In this document: positions 50,400 through 61,861 of the stretch, piece by piece
How the letters are laid out: every line of letters starts with the position of its first letter
How positions within the stretch are numbered: position 1 is the first letter of the stretch
Assembly (NCBI GenBank): GCA_033220425.1
Contig: CM065648.1
Coordinates: 806,001 to 870,000 of the forward strand
Reading direction: 5' to 3'
Length of the DNA: 64,000 bases
DNA from: Lepraria neglecta
Taxonomy: Eukaryota; Ascomycota; Lecanoromycetes; Lecanorales; Stereocaulaceae
Notes under the pieces: generated by a model
Seen by the model: only the letters and a program-made list of their open reading frames with translations
What the model was told of the DNA's origin: nothing
Databases searched by the model: none
Program-made: the position numbers and the translations under genes

Positions 50400-52113
50400 A
50401 TGAGCTTTCCATACACCTTCATCAGCTGCCCCTGTACTGACGTGTCAACACCCATCAATGTCAGTAAGGCGCCAGAGAATGAGGACGAGGAGGAAGAACG
50501 AACATTTGACCCTAGGTCTCCACGCGCCAACTTCTCCCTCTACACGCTCGAGCACCTTCTATTTTGTGAAGACTGCCAGCAGATCAGATGCCCAAGATGT
50601 ATGATAGAAGAGATCGTGACATGGTATTGTCCGAATTGTCTGTTCGAGATGCCGTCGAGCATGGTTAAGAGCGAGGCCGGTAGGTAGGTAAGCCTTGATC
50701 CTCTCTCGTCAATATATGATCACGCGATACTGAGCTGGAATTGGCCACAGGTGTACAAGAAACTGCTTCAATTGCCCCACATGTACTGGTCCTCTAGCTG
50801 TCACCTCACTCCATCCGGACCCAATCCAACGTGCGCTCCTTGGACCATGGATTTTGAGCTGCGGATATTGCAATTGGACATCTCTAGATATTGGATGGCA
50901 GTTTAAGAGTCTAACAGATATGCGGAGCGACATGGGGAAACTTAAAATTGGTGGGGGACATAAAGTTGCCAGCACAAAGTCCTCTGAAGCCGAATCGCCT
51001 CCAGAGGTAATCCCTGATGACGAGCCTGATTCCGTATTTACCACACTGAGATCGTTCTACAACTCGCAATTATCTTCTTCGAATTCCACGGATCCACTGC
51101 TTACCCCGTCTGGAGGCTTCAATTACAGCTCGCCAAGCAGCCTTGCACGAATTATGAGCCTCTATACTGGACGGAGTGGATATGGAAAGAAAGACCAAGC
51201 GAAGACAACGCCAATGCGAGAAAGCGCAGACCCATCAGAGGGACTGCGAGTCTTGGATCCTGCATCGGACGCAGAAGCTATAGAGAAGATGCGCACTCAA
51301 GGCTGGACCAGCACCACCAGCACCGTCCAGCAAGCAGAGCAAAAACATCCAGCTCGATTCATCGACGACCTACGTCCCATACAGGCGCTACTCCGTACGA
51401 AGCGCAGCAAACGTTGCAGAACTTGCCGGCATATCCTCGTCAAGCCCGAAGCCAAAGTACAGAGCACACGGTTCAGGATTAGGCTGGTAGCGCTCAACTA
51501 CATTCCCACCATTTCACTAAAACCATTACAACCCGCGCCATCAACCCAGCTCCCCCTAATTGACCTCAATGCTCTGCCTGCGTTACGAGCAAGTCAATTT
51601 CTCCTCACCCTCAAAAACCCACTCTTCGACCCAGTCAAAATCACCCTCGGAACGCCATCACACACCCCAGGCAAACAAAGCCACAAAGTCACGATCCTCT
51701 GCCCCCAGTTCGACGTCGGTCCTAACATGGACCAATGGGACGAAGCGCTCGGCGACCCAAAAAGCCGTCGAACAAGCAAGATGCTCAGCCTCTTAAAGGT
51801 AGAATATGCAGGGGGTGACGGTGGGAAGGTTGCAGAGGCGGGCAAGGTGTGGGAGAAGGGGAGGAATTGGACGACTGTGGTGGTGGAGGTTATTTGTGCT
51901 GCTATAGAGGAGGGGGATAAGACAGCAATGAGGGAGGATGAGGATGTGCTTGAGATACCCGTGTTTGTGAGGATGGAGTGGGAGGCTGATACTGAGAGAG
52001 AAGAGAGTGGGGGTGGTGGGAAGGGAGAGGAGAGGAAGGAGAAAAGGGAGTTGGCTTATTGGGTTGTCGTTGGTGTGGGGAGAGTCGGGAGGTTAGAAGG
52101 CTCATCATCATGA
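50400..52113 (+). CDS. Dynactin subunit 4 (p62)
   Basis: Pointed-end subunit of dynactin, which binds Arp11 and anchors the dynein adaptor to cargo and the cell cortex. Exons 50400-50683 and 50751-52113 (intron 67 nt, phase 2) give 548 residues. The N-terminus MSFPYTFISCPCTD, then RTFDPRSPRANFSLYTLEHL, LLFCEDCQQIRCPRC, and EEIVTWYCPNCLFEMPSS form the Cys-rich zinc-binding region, continued after the intron by CTRNCFNCPTCTGPLAVTSL. C-terminal parts are HPARFIDDLRPIQALLRTKR, RSKRCRTCRHILVKPEAK and several beta-rich blocks. The intron restores the conserved R-C-T-R junction. Full-length by family standards. Confidence 0.93.
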
Positions 52114-52277
52114 GCACAACAACAGTAGAAATCAACGCAGCTGCGAAAAGTAATTTGCAAACTTTGATTGATTTCGCCTAGCTATAGCCTAGCTCTATAA
52201 CTGCACTTAGGCAAGCATTTGGCATCTCGTTCAACTTTCACCTCTCATCTCCTCCATCCTCTACCGTTTTCCCTCGT

Positions 52278-53129
52278 CTAATACTCCGCCGGCCCCCCAA
52301 GTGGGAACTCAAACCCTACCCCCTTCCCCGTCAACTTCCGATACACCTCCGCATAAGTATCCAACCTATAATCCACCCCCCTCTCTCCTTCTCATCCAGC
52401 ACCACCTTAAGCATCTTACTTCCATCCTCGCGGGTCTTCGTCCGCTTCCCAACAATCTCAACCGGGTACACGACGTCAGAGAGAATGGCATCGTGCACTG
52501 CTGTTAGGGTACGGGAGTGAGGGCGTTTTTGAGTCTGCGAGGTGCGAGAGCGGTTGGAACGTTTGGGGCGAGGGAGGATGCGGCGAGAGGCGAGAATTAG
52601 GACGTGCCGGTCGGAGAACTTCTTTTCGAGTTCGCGGGTTAGGCTGGGGGTGTGTTAGTAGTGGTTTTGAGGCGAGAGCAGGGGAGGTGGTGCTGGGCAA
52701 GGTAGGGGGCGAGGAGGAGGGAGCGTACCGTTGCTGGACCTTGTGGAAGCCGGGGAGGAGGGGAACGGGGACGAAGATGACGATTGCTTTTTTGCCGTGG
52801 CCGACTTCGATCTGTGTGTTTGGATAGGAGGGTTAGCTTGGCTTCCGTATATATTGAGCATCATAAACTTCAGGAATGGCCCTGTCGTAGCTCGAGCATT
52901 GACACCATAACAGGTACAACCAAAGCAACGCAGCCATCAGGAATTAGTGATCATGCTGCAGGGTACATCTTACCTCCCTCGCAGAAACAAACTGCAGCGG
53001 TCTCAGTGCGGACTTCATGTCTGGGATGTTGGTCTCCAAGTCATAGAGGGCATTGGCAATGCTGGTCTCGAGCTCTGAGGGATGTTGCCTCGATAGGCTT
53101 GTCGGCGCAATCTTGTTGAGAGCAGCCAT
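52278..53129 (-). CDS. RPS7: 40S ribosomal protein eS7 (frame broken by a G-run near the end)
   Basis: Small-subunit ribosomal protein. Exon 1 (53129-52974) reads [20 protein letters not shown], then [20 protein letters not shown] and LQFVSARE; exon 2 (52811-52729) [17 protein letters not shown]; exon 3 (about 52650 to 52278) [39 protein letters not shown], then [12 protein letters not shown]. At a run of six Gs (minus strand, complement of C at 52376-52381) the expected [20 protein letters not shown] continues only in another frame, to FPLGGPAEY-stop at 52278. Seven Gs would keep the frame. eS7 is essential in yeast, so an assembly or sequencing indel is likelier than loss, but a true frameshift cannot be excluded. 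Confidence 0.88.
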
Positions 53130-53588
53130 GATTGCGGTGGTGGATTGTTGCTGTCCGTGGAGACGGTGAGTTGGTGGCAGCGTGAGGATGAACAGAGTTC
53201 GCGATTCGGTTGTGGGCTTGGCGTTCAGCCCTATGACTAGCCGAGTCGGGTCTTGGCATCAGGCGATTGGCAGGTAAAATTGCTCCAGTTATTATTTTCT
53301 TGTTCTACATATTTTTCTGGAAGAATTAAAGCAGGCTTTCGTGTAGGGCTAAAATTTCAAGCTTTTGTTCCTGACAAGAATGTGTAGCGCCATCCAAATC
53401 CTCAGATCTCAAATCCGGCGCCTGGCATGTGCCCTTCTTGCTTCTTGATCGTAATATATGCCGCAAGATCTTAGTACGCACTGCCATAGTCGTTGTATCA
53501 TGCAGTGTAAAGTAAGTATCCATCGAAAGTAGCACCGCCAGGGTGAGGACAAACTATAGTACCCCGGCCTAGGAAGAAGATTGATATC
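53130..53588. other. Intergenic between tandem minus-strand genes
   Basis: Promoter of the eS7 gene (immediately right of 53129) and the 3' side of the ligase gene. No gene seen. Confidence 0.4.
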
Positions 53589-54776
53589 TCAGTCTTGCAT
53601 CCCAGAGTCTGCCCACGCCAGTGCTTTGGCCAGCATATCTTCATCATCCTCAGCCTTAGTCTCCTGTGCTCTCTCGAGAAACTCCTTATGCATTCTGGCG
53701 ACTTCGGGAACGATCAGTGATTCAATCTCCTGCTCCGGCTCTCCTCTCAACCACTCCTGCTCTGTCGTCTGCCCATCCTTCATTGCTTTAATGTCCGGCC
53801 TTGCGCCAGTAACACTTTTGATCCTTCTATGAACCGGCACTCTAATCCAGTGCTCCTCTTTGCCTGGTGCCACGAATACCACCTCGTACTTTCTCGTTGA
53901 TAGCAGATTACCGATAACCAGATGGTGCGAGTATTTCTCCAATGCCTGTTGGGCTTTGGAAACCAACAGCGAGGGATCAGTCTCCAATTTGAAGCTGACT
54001 ATCATGCCTTCTGGCGCCCAGCCATCAACGAGAGATTTTAGGAATTTTGGGACAGGATCCAGGTCAATCTTGAGCTGCTTTCCTTGACCTGCGGGTGTGC
54101 TGCCAGAAGTCTCGGGATCCGATGAGCCATTCGCCATCGGCTCTTTATTCTCCGATGACTGGATCTTGTGCTCTGAAATTCGATCTTTTGGTAGGAAGAA
54201 GTCAGAAACTGCTGCGGCTAGATAGAACAGGGCCTTTGGTCCGAGAGGCCTCATTAGAGTAGCAATCTCTCTGAGCTCCCATAGATACTCCGTAATTGTC
54301 GTAAAGGGAAGTATCAATAGCTTGTTCTCTCTTCTCGCGGCATTGTATTTCCGCAAGACACCTAGCATCTTTTGCTGATACCCTGGATTTACTACCACCT
54401 CACCATTCTGCCCCTCGGTCATGAAGTCGAGAAAACAATTCGTAGAATGGCTGTAGTGTCGTGAGTATGGCAGTAGTGAAAATTGACGGTGGAGGAAGAT
54501 CACTGCGTAGCCAGCTTCTAGAAAGTATTCTGCAGAGGTGGCTCCACGGGTACCAGCGGAGAAGTTGTCAATGAATCGGACGGTCTGGTTTTCTAGAGGC
54601 ACAGTCGTGCCACCTGAGGTGACTAGTACTACACCTCGATCGGAGTGAAGATGGTAGGAGACAAAAACTTTTGCCAGCTTGGTGTGAGAATCTAGAGTCT
54701 TTGGGGGAGGGTTGTCGCGGAAGTAGCTCCTCTTTTTGGGTACCGGAGAAGATGGTTGTTTATCTGAAGCTTCCAT
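53589..54776 (-). CDS. CAB2: Phosphopantothenate-cysteine ligase (coenzyme A synthesis)
   Basis: Joins 4'-phosphopantothenate with cysteine, the second step of CoA synthesis, in the cytosol. Single exon, 395 residues. [20 protein letters not shown] then [20 protein letters not shown] is the nucleotide- and substrate-binding start of eukaryotic [47 protein letters not shown] and [14 protein letters not shown] follow in family order. A Ser/Gly/Glu-rich loop (about residues 215-240) separates two core parts, as in other fungal members. Start [10 protein letters not shown] is the first ATG and fits the family. No defects. Confidence 0.95.
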   Translation of the reverse strand: MEASDKQPSSPVPKKRSYFRDNPPPKTLDSHTKLAKVFVSYHLHSDRGVVLVTSGGTTVPLENQTVRFIDNFSAGTRGATSAEYFLEAGYAVIFLHRQFSLLPYSRHYSHSTNCFLDFMTEGQNGEVVVNPGYQQKMLGVLRKYNAARRENKLLILPFTTITEYLWELREIATLMRPLGPKALFYLAAAVSDFFLPKDRISEHKIQSSENKEPMANGSSDPETSGSTPAGQGKQLKIDLDPVPKFLKSLVDGWAPEGMIVSFKLETDPSLLVSKAQQALEKYSHHLVIGNLLSTRKYEVVFVAPGKEEHWIRVPVHRRIKSVTGARPDIKAMKDGQTTEQEWLRGEPEQEIESLIVPEVARMHKEFLERAQETKAEDDEDMLAKALAWADSGMQD

Positions 54777-56020
54777 GGTGCAGGATTTGTATACCTGAAG
54801 ATGCTCTAATGAAAAGGACTGAGACGAGAGAACACCGGACGCTGATATAGAGGTAAGTTAGGAGGTAGATAAGTCAACACTAGCATCGGGCACCCGCGAT
54901 CGCGGAGTTCAATTATGTTAAAAGGAAGTGAAGTAGTTGTTGAGAGATTGAGTGGAAAATTGATAGTAAAGTAGTGAGCGTTGGTCCCTTGGGAGTAGGT
55001 ACATGGTGTATAAGCGATGAGGGGTTCGGGAAAATTTAATTGTAGAAGGTAGAGATCTCCGAGAAGAGGCCTAAGGGTACACAAGTCCACCTAAATCGAC
55101 GTTCAAGGCGGATAGAAGGCGAACCGTCCACAGAGTAGCAAAAAACCGTTGCTCAACAACGAGAGCTCTAGAAGAGCAAGGAGCTAGGAGCTAATTCCGG
55201 TGTGGCAGCTTACATAATGCAATGGGAAACTGACAATTCGCTGTCCTGGCGGAGCAATATCCGATTTCATTGATAGCGCTAGTGCTAGCGCCAATCCTGA
55301 TCGTCACCACGCCCCTGAGCCTAAGCACTGAAGCTAGCTGCTTGAGCATTGAGCATCCTCGAGGTAATGGGGACGTGAAGGGGAGGGGAGGTGATGTTAT
55401 TGCGCGCATGAATGTTTATCAAGAGTCTGGACGTTCGCTTGAATGAATTATTGCGCTGCCTGATGCTAGCAAATTTGTGATGAAGGTGTCTTGTCATGTA
55501 TTTTAGACCCACTACTACCGTGTCATCCCGCCACCCCCCTCGCCCATTCCCTGCCAATCCAGCCGAAACCCGTCCTCCAGGGTCATCGTATAGCCAGGGA
55601 TCGTCGGCATCTAGAAGTGAGCAGATTGCCAGATTTGGGGCAAGCGGGCAAATCTCAGATCTGTATGCTTGGTCATATCTCGTCGCACCTTTGCATGTCG
55701 TATTCCTTCCCTTTCCACCATCTCCACACATTGTTCGCATCAACAACAGCTGCTCACACCCCACCTACATCAAGCTACTCCAAGCCACAACCCTTGATGA
55801 GAGAACCCTAGGACTTGCAAGCATTCTTGACGCCCACCATGAACGCAGCCAAACCATCCTCGCCTTCTTCGGTACGTATGATCATCAGCTCGTGCTCTGT
55901 CCACTTCATGATAGAGCAGAAGCTCTCTTAGGAATTGGGCGCCCAATCGCACGAGCTTCATGATAATATCTTCCTTCTACCTCCATTCGAAGAGAAGACC
56001 AACTTGGTGCTTTTATCAAA
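54777..56020. promoter_or_regulatory. Divergent upstream region of CAB2 (-) and the Zn2Cys6 gene (+)
   Basis: 1.2 kb. A 155-codon plus frame at 55496-55963 starts with a real ATG and ends 58 bp before the regulator's ATG, but overlaps a 147-codon minus frame and has no domain. It could be an upstream ORF in a long leader, so I did not call it. Confidence 0.45.
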
Positions 56021-58826
56021 ATGAAGAAACATGGGTCACACAAGGCTGGAAAGCAGAAGACTCCAGCCCCGACTTCTGATAGCTCAAGTCAACATACGCA
56101 AATACCTGCATCCCTATCATCAGCAATCAATCCCAACCTACCTCCATCTGTGCCTATCCCGCTACAACGTTCCATCGGTTCACACCGACAGACTGGCCCA
56201 AAGGTGGCCATACCTCGCCTACAGCGGGGCAGCGAAGATCAACCTGTATCAAAAGCATATACAACGGCGGACAAGCATCGGGTTACACATGCATGTGAGC
56301 CGTGTAGGCATAGGAAGACAAAGTGCAGTGGGGAACGTCCGGCCTGCCTGCACTGCCAAGACTTTAGATTGCGCTGCGTGTATGCGGATGGCAAACGCGA
56401 TAGAACTAGGAAGTAAGTTGTGTTGACAATCAACATGAAAATCAACACCTAGCTAACGCCATGGAATCAAAGACAACTCGGCAGTCTAGCAGGCAGAGTT
56501 GAAGAGTACGAGAGTCTTCTATCAGGTCTTTGGAACCGTGTAGGAGAAGATGATAAAAAACTGATTCGAACAGCTTTAGATAGGGTAGGAAAGCACTCGC
56601 TGGCTTTCATTCTAAACAGCTAAAACATTACAGGAGACATATTCGGACGATGACGACGTACAGTCTACCTTGAGTCCGAGACGGACTAGTGTATACCGTG
56701 AACCCGCTGGCGAACACGAAGTGTCAGCCCGCGCTGGATCCATTGAATCTTTGGATCAAATCGATGAAGACTTCAATCGGAATGTTGCCGCCCGAGCTAC
56801 AGGGTTCCACGGCAAGAATTCCGAAATCACCTGGATGCAACGGCTCCAAAGAGGGAGCACAGAGGACAGTGATGAGTATGCACTGGATCCAGGCGTCGAT
56901 GGTCAAAACTCACCAGCGTCTAAGACTCATCACCTCAGCTCAGGCAATGCTCCCATCAGCGAGTCATCGTACCATTGTGACGACATAACTGTGTTGATCT
57001 CCGAACAGGTCGATCCGTACGAAGTGCCACCTCAAGCTACGGCAGATAAGCTCTTCAAGAGCTACCTGGACACGGTCCACCCTGCCTTCCCAATTGTTGG
57101 CAAGCAGACCTTCAGTGATCAATATCAAGCTTTCTCAGCTAGCGCTAATAAGACGAAGATCAACCAGAGTTGGCTGGCGATCTTGAACTTGATCTTTGCC
57201 ATTGGCGCAAAATACTCTCATCTAATTCAAGCTGAATGGAGAGGTGACCCAAGAGATCATCTGATTTACTTCACTCGTGCTCGAATCCTTGGTTTCAATG
57301 AGGATCACATCCTTGGACATGCAGAGCTACAAAGAGTACAAATTACAGGACTAATGGCTTTCTATCTTATGGCTATCAACCAGATCAACAGGTGAGTCGT
57401 TTGCTTCGAGGGATCATTTTCAAAAGTCCGCTGGCTAATGTGGTCAAGATCGTGGGTAGTGAGTGGTATTGCTATCCGGCACGCTTTCAGTCTGGGTCTT
57501 AACCTGCGGAACGCGAACAAAGACGTGCAAGAGGCTTCAAGAGAGATCAGATATCGTGTCTGGTGGGCTCTATGTTCCATTGAACGAGGACTAGCAGTCA
57601 TGACAGGTCGTCCGACGTCATTTGCTGAGACCGACTGCACAGCGCCGTTGCCACTCCCCTTGGAAGAGGACTCACTCTATAGCATAGCATCGACAAGTCC
57701 CCAAGTTATTCAAAGATTCAGAAGTATGTCTAGCCAAGAGTCTCGTCAAAACGACAAGTCAAGGTCATCGCCATCCTCAAGCAGTCATTCCTCCAAGGTG
57801 AGAGGATCACCGGCCAGCTCATCCTCATCACAAGAAATGAAGCAGGCAATTCCTCCCAGCAGCGCTCTAGCTTTTGGCTTCAGTATGAGGCTCAACACTT
57901 TTACCAATGAGGTCCTGAATCGCCTCTACCGCGCTGACGCCATGGATCAGTCCTGGGCCCATGTACAAGGCACCATTGCTAGTCTCAATTCCAAATTAGA
58001 AAAATTGCAATCAGAGCTGCCACCTATATTTGATTTCTCCAAAAAGCAACGGGATCAACAATTCATGCCTCAACGACTGGGCCTAGGTTTCTTCTACTAC
58101 AGCACATCCATGATTATCAACCGCCCCTGTTTGTGTCGTATTGATCGCAAAATCCCAAATGAGTCCGGCAAAGCCCGCGATTTCAACCGGGAAACTGCAG
58201 CCCGATGTGTGCATGCGGCCCGAGACATGCTGGGGCTGCTGCCGGACGAGCCTAATCCAGTGGGTCTTTACAAGGTTGCTCCCTGGTGGTGCTTAGTGCA
58301 TTATCTCATGCAGGCAGCCACCGTGATGATGCTTGAGATGTCCTTCCGAGCGGATCACATGCCCACAGAGGTCGAAGAAGTTTTTAATTGCGCAAAGAAG
58401 GCGTTGGAATGGCTGCGAAGCATGGCTGATGATGATGAAGCTGCCCGGCGCGCTTCGGTATTATGCAATGATCTGCTGCACAAAGTTGCACCGAAGGTTG
58501 GAAGAAATCCCAACGAGGCCTCCGGCTTTGGGTCACACCGCTCTCAGAGTATGGAAAACGTGCAGAGTATGCAGGATGGCCATATCGACCACAGTGAACC
58601 AGCTCAAAGTCAATCACAGTACGCCTACACAACCTCAGCACCGTTCCAGCCCCAAATATTTACATCTTACGACCAATTCCTGTCTTACGGCAACTTACCA
58701 ACCACTTCGGGGGCGCCGTTCGAGGAGATGTTCCCAACAGCTAATGAAATGGAGAATATGAATTTCGAGGATCCTGGGTTCTTTCAAGGGCCGGATCAGC
58801 GATGGTTTCCTGGCAGTAGCTCCTAG
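56021..58826 (+). CDS. Zn2Cys6 fungal transcription factor with fungal-specific middle domain
   Basis: DNA-binding regulator of the Gal4 type. Four exons (56021-56412, 56473-56584, 56634-57391, 57449-58826; introns 60, 49 and 57 nt) give 879 residues. The zinc cluster has Cys at 92, 95, 102, 109, 112 and 119 (HACEPCRHRKTKCSGERPAC), followed by a basic linker (GKRDRTRK) and a dimerising helix (LAGRVEEYESLLSGLWNRV). The fungal_trans domain spans roughly residues 300-560: LDTVHPAFPIVGKQTF, LNLIFAIGAKYSHL, SGIAIRHAFSLGLNLRN and RVWWALCSIERGLAVMTGRP. A Ser-rich loop (SSQESRQNDKSRSSPSSSSH) interrupts its end. The C-terminus is Gln/Ser/Tyr-rich and likely activating. Target genes cannot be inferred from this context. 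Confidence 0.92.
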
Positions 58827-59209
58827 GATGGTTTCCTTCACTAAGCATTTTGTGCTAGGAGTGTTCGGTGCTACGGTGTCTCTTTTCAAGAGTTCTCATT
58901 ACAACATTAATGTGCTTTGGCGAGAGATACCCTTTTTCAACATTCCTCATGACCTAATCATGACCACACCCTCAACTCTAACGGAAATTCACTTCCTGTC
59001 ACCACCTGCTCTATTTGTGAATGCTGACTCGTGCAAGATTCTTCAGCCTATTTACTGCAAGGGAGTACCTTGGCATATGTTCTAGATCTCAGTCCGATCA
59101 GCCAAGCCACCTTGTGGAATGCACCGCCAGCTTCATAAGATCTGGCAGAGATCTGGTAGCCTTCCGGTGAGCTGTGATCCTGCTGAGCTCCCTCGACAGC
59201 GCTCAGAAA
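58827..59209. other. Intergenic
   Basis: 3' side of the regulator gene and promoter of the secreted protein gene. No gene seen. Confidence 0.4.
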
Positions 59210-60427
59210 ATGGGTGCAGTTCAGCGCTTCGCAACGGTGTTCGCTCTCCTGCTGGTTCTAGCTCAACTAACAACAGCGGCACCCCAACCCGAAGGCCTTG
59301 TCCAACTCAATGGCCGTGACACGATACCTCCGCCTCCGGTAATAACTAACGGGGGCTACCACTATGCGCCCGGAGTCGATGTGAACGACGACTCCTTCAC
59401 AACGCCAGCACCGCCTACCATACAAAACGGAGGGTTGCACTTCGCGCCCACTCCCACATCTCCTTCCGACGGAGACACATTCGCTACTCCTGCCGCGCCC
59501 ACGATTACCACCATGGAGAATCGCCCTCCCGTCATTATCACAGGGATGAGCCAGCTCATAACTTCACACATGCCAGTATTGACTATCTGTCCCCTTCCCT
59601 TACCGGGGCCATTCGTGCCTTCAGCTTCTGGGTTTCCAACTGCTGCATACAACTCGTCGACTCCACTCATACCATCGGGGATTCTACATCCAAGGCAGCT
59701 CATAGACTTAAAAACAGTCCCAGTCCCACCAATCAAGACCGCACCCTTCCCCTCCCTTCACTCCCCCAACATCTCCTGCTCAATCTCCTACACGCCCACA
59801 ACAACACCAGCCTGCCACACTGCGCTCTCGCCGCTCGCGGCGCCTGTGCTTCCGATTACAGCATGTGATCAGTCTGTTGCCTTTAGCTCTGAGTATGGGT
59901 ATAGGCTCGTGCCAGGGAAAAGTGCTAGTGTGGAAACACTGACGACGTATTTCGTGGCGCCGTGGCAGAATTTGCATCCTGGGATGGTGCCGATGGGGAA
60001 TGTGCCCGTAGTTGTGTGTAGTTCTGGCCATACGGATTGTACTACCGAGAGTGAGTTCTGGGAGGGGACCATTACGGAGACGTATACGACGGGGTTTACG
60101 ACTGTGGATTTTGAGGCAACGATTACTGGGGTGAGTTTCTCTAGTTCAGTGTCTGATTTCTGCGTGCTGATGCTTGTCCAGCCTGCCAATGTGATTGTTG
60201 GAGACCTCACTACTGTCGCTGTCTCTGGCACAGAACCCACTACAGTGTCAATCTCGACAATGATGGAAACCACACAGACTAGTACTGGATTGGGTATTCA
60301 TCGAGGGGTAACGGTGACGGAGAGTAGTGGAGATGGGGTTGGTAACGTGATGACGACGGTCTTGCACGCAACTACGAGGACAATGACTTTGCCCGGGATA
60401 AGTGGTAGTGAGGATGTTGATGGCTAG
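59210..60427 (+). CDS. Secreted, Thr/Pro-rich cell-wall-like protein
   Basis: 405 residues from the ATG at 59210, chosen because MGAVQRFATVFALLLVLAQL plus TTAA forms a clean signal peptide. Then come two imperfect repeats of about 30 residues: VITNGGYHYAPG with SFTTPAPP, and TIQNGGLHFAPT with TFATPAAP. The middle is Pro-rich and the C-terminal half is Thr/Ser-rich beta-like sequence with paired Cys (ISCSISYTPTTTPACHTAL, VVVCSSGHTDC). A GTGAGT...TCCAG segment (60131-60181, 51 nt, branch CTGAT) looks like an in-frame intron; removing it joins TITG to PANVIVGDL. No GPI-anchor-like hydrophobic tail, so it is probably secreted or wall-associated. Function unknown. Confidence 0.75.
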   Translation: MGAVQRFATVFALLLVLAQLTTAAPQPEGLVQLNGRDTIPPPPVITNGGYHYAPGVDVNDDSFTTPAPPTIQNGGLHFAPTPTSPSDGDTFATPAAPTITTMENRPPVIITGMSQLITSHMPVLTICPLPLPGPFVPSASGFPTAAYNSSTPLIPSGILHPRQLIDLKTVPVPPIKTAPFPSLHSPNISCSISYTPTTTPACHTALSPLAAPVLPITACDQSVAFSSEYGYRLVPGKSASVETLTTYFVAPWQNLHPGMVPMGNVPVVVCSSGHTDCTTESEFWEGTITETYTTGFTTVDFEATITGVSFSSSVSDFCVLMLVQPANVIVGDLTTVAVSGTEPTTVSISTMMETTQTSTGLGIHRGVTVTESSGDGVGNVMTTVLHATTRTMTLPGISGSEDVDG

Positions 60428-61225
60428 ACTTCTGCGCCAACAGGTGTAGGTGGTTTCTCGATGCTTTGAGCGACGTGTGAAGTCTCAAGTGGTCTTTTCG
60501 GCTTGTGATATGATATTCTGGGAGGACACCGTGTGTTCTTTTCTGGTGGGTTTCTGAGGAAGCGTCCATTGTACAAGCAAAGATTTAGGATATTGGAGAG
60601 TGTTTGAAGCAAATAAAGGTGTGAAGATCCATGTAGGAGAGCAAGCACTCTTGGATACATGGGCTAGAAACCTCAAAGGTGCATACTTTGAATTCTTCTT
60701 TCTTGAGTTGAATCCGTGAACATGTCCGCCAAGTTTCTTAATTGCCACTGTAATAGTCACAGCTTTAGGGTGAAGAGCAGGAAATGACAAAAACTACACC
60801 CTATATGAAGAATCTCGAGATTGATCGCAAAAAAGAGTTTCATGGGAAGTAGAGAGTGGCATTCAATCAATTGGCTAGGAAGTCTCCTTATGCTCGAGTA
60901 TTGTGATCGATCAGTGCAATGCTGGAACTAGGCTTCATCTCAACCCAACGTATCTTCATTGCCTAAACATTATACGCTTCATCATTAGACGCATAAGGTC
61001 ACCTGGATCTACTATGTTTACTCGCTGCATGACAAAGTGACAGCGTTGTCTGGTGGATGTTACGGCCACTCGGGCGCCAATTCTTAGGGGTGCTCCAGGG
61101 CTCTTCGCGCTAAGGATCATTCTTGCTCGCAGCACAGCTCGAACAACCACACATCAACAAAGCCATTCACTATGCCCACGACCCTTCGCTAAACCTAGTC
61201 CTCTCCATTGAGCTCCAGCAGGGAC
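60428..61225. other. Intergenic
   Basis: No supported gene; short minus frames at 60372-60790 have no domain. Confidence 0.35.
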
Positions 61226-61861
61226 ATGGCCTTCCTCCAACGGCCGTCACTGTCCAGGATGTCTAATTCCGACGCTCCTCAACCAGCTCCCCAAAACCCA
61301 GCACCAGAGCCCCCCAGATCAATCACCTCTCCCCGCTCCCGCAAACAACTCACCCTCTTCCTAGCCGGGGCCTCCTTCCTCACGATCTCCGGCCTCATAA
61401 CCCGCCGCCAACTAGCCCGCCGCCACCTCGCCACCATCCCCCGCTTCTACCAACCCTCCAACCGCCCTCCCACAACGCCCGTCAATGGCGCTTTTGAAGC
61501 CTTCGAGGCGCTGAATTTGGCGACTATTAATGTTACGAGTTTTATGATGATGGTTACGGGGGGGTTGCTGTGGGCTTTTGATATAAGTAGTTTGGAGGAT
61601 ATGAGACGAAAGGTGAGGGGGAGATTGGGGGTTGATGGGTCAGGGAGGACGGAGGGTGATGTGGAGGAGGAGTTTGAGGAGTGGGTTGTTGGGGTTTTGA
61701 AGAGGAAGGAGGATAAGGAGAAGAGGAGGAGGGGTGGGGAAGGGAAAATGCAAAGGCGGATAAGAGAGGCGGAGGAAGACAGGGTGGAGACAGAGAAGGT
61801 CGAGGAGGGGTTCGCTGTCGTTGAAGAAGGATTCAGGAATGAGAGAGGGAAGCCGCGATGA
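61226..61861 (+). CDS. AIM11: AIM11-like mitochondrial membrane protein
   Basis: Small two-pass membrane protein named from a yeast screen for mitochondrial inheritance; molecular role unknown. 211 residues from the first in-frame ATG (MAFLQRPSLSRMS; MSNSDAP at 61259 is an alternative). A Pro-rich N-terminus precedes RKQLTLFLAGASFLTISGLI, then TRRQLARRHLATIPRFYQPS, and FEAFEALNLATINVTSFMMM followed by VTGGLLWAFDISSLEDMRRK. The order TM1, R-rich loop, FYQPSN, EALNLAT, TM2 with W-FDIS matches the family. The C-terminal third is highly charged (KRKEDKEKRRRGGEG), longer than in yeast. Confidence 0.9.
   Translation: MAFLQRPSLSRMSNSDAPQPAPQNPAPEPPRSITSPRSRKQLTLFLAGASFLTISGLITRRQLARRHLATIPRFYQPSNRPPTTPVNGAFEAFEALNLATINVTSFMMMVTGGLLWAFDISSLEDMRRKVRGRLGVDGSGRTEGDVEEEFEEWVVGVLKRKEDKEKRRRGGEGKMQRRIREAEEDRVETEKVEEGFAVVEEGFRNERGKPR

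Noticed and set aside
55496-55963. 155-codon ORF just upstream of the Zn2Cys6 gene
   Set aside because: Has an ATG but no domain and overlaps a minus-strand ORF of similar size; treated as a possible upstream ORF in the leader.
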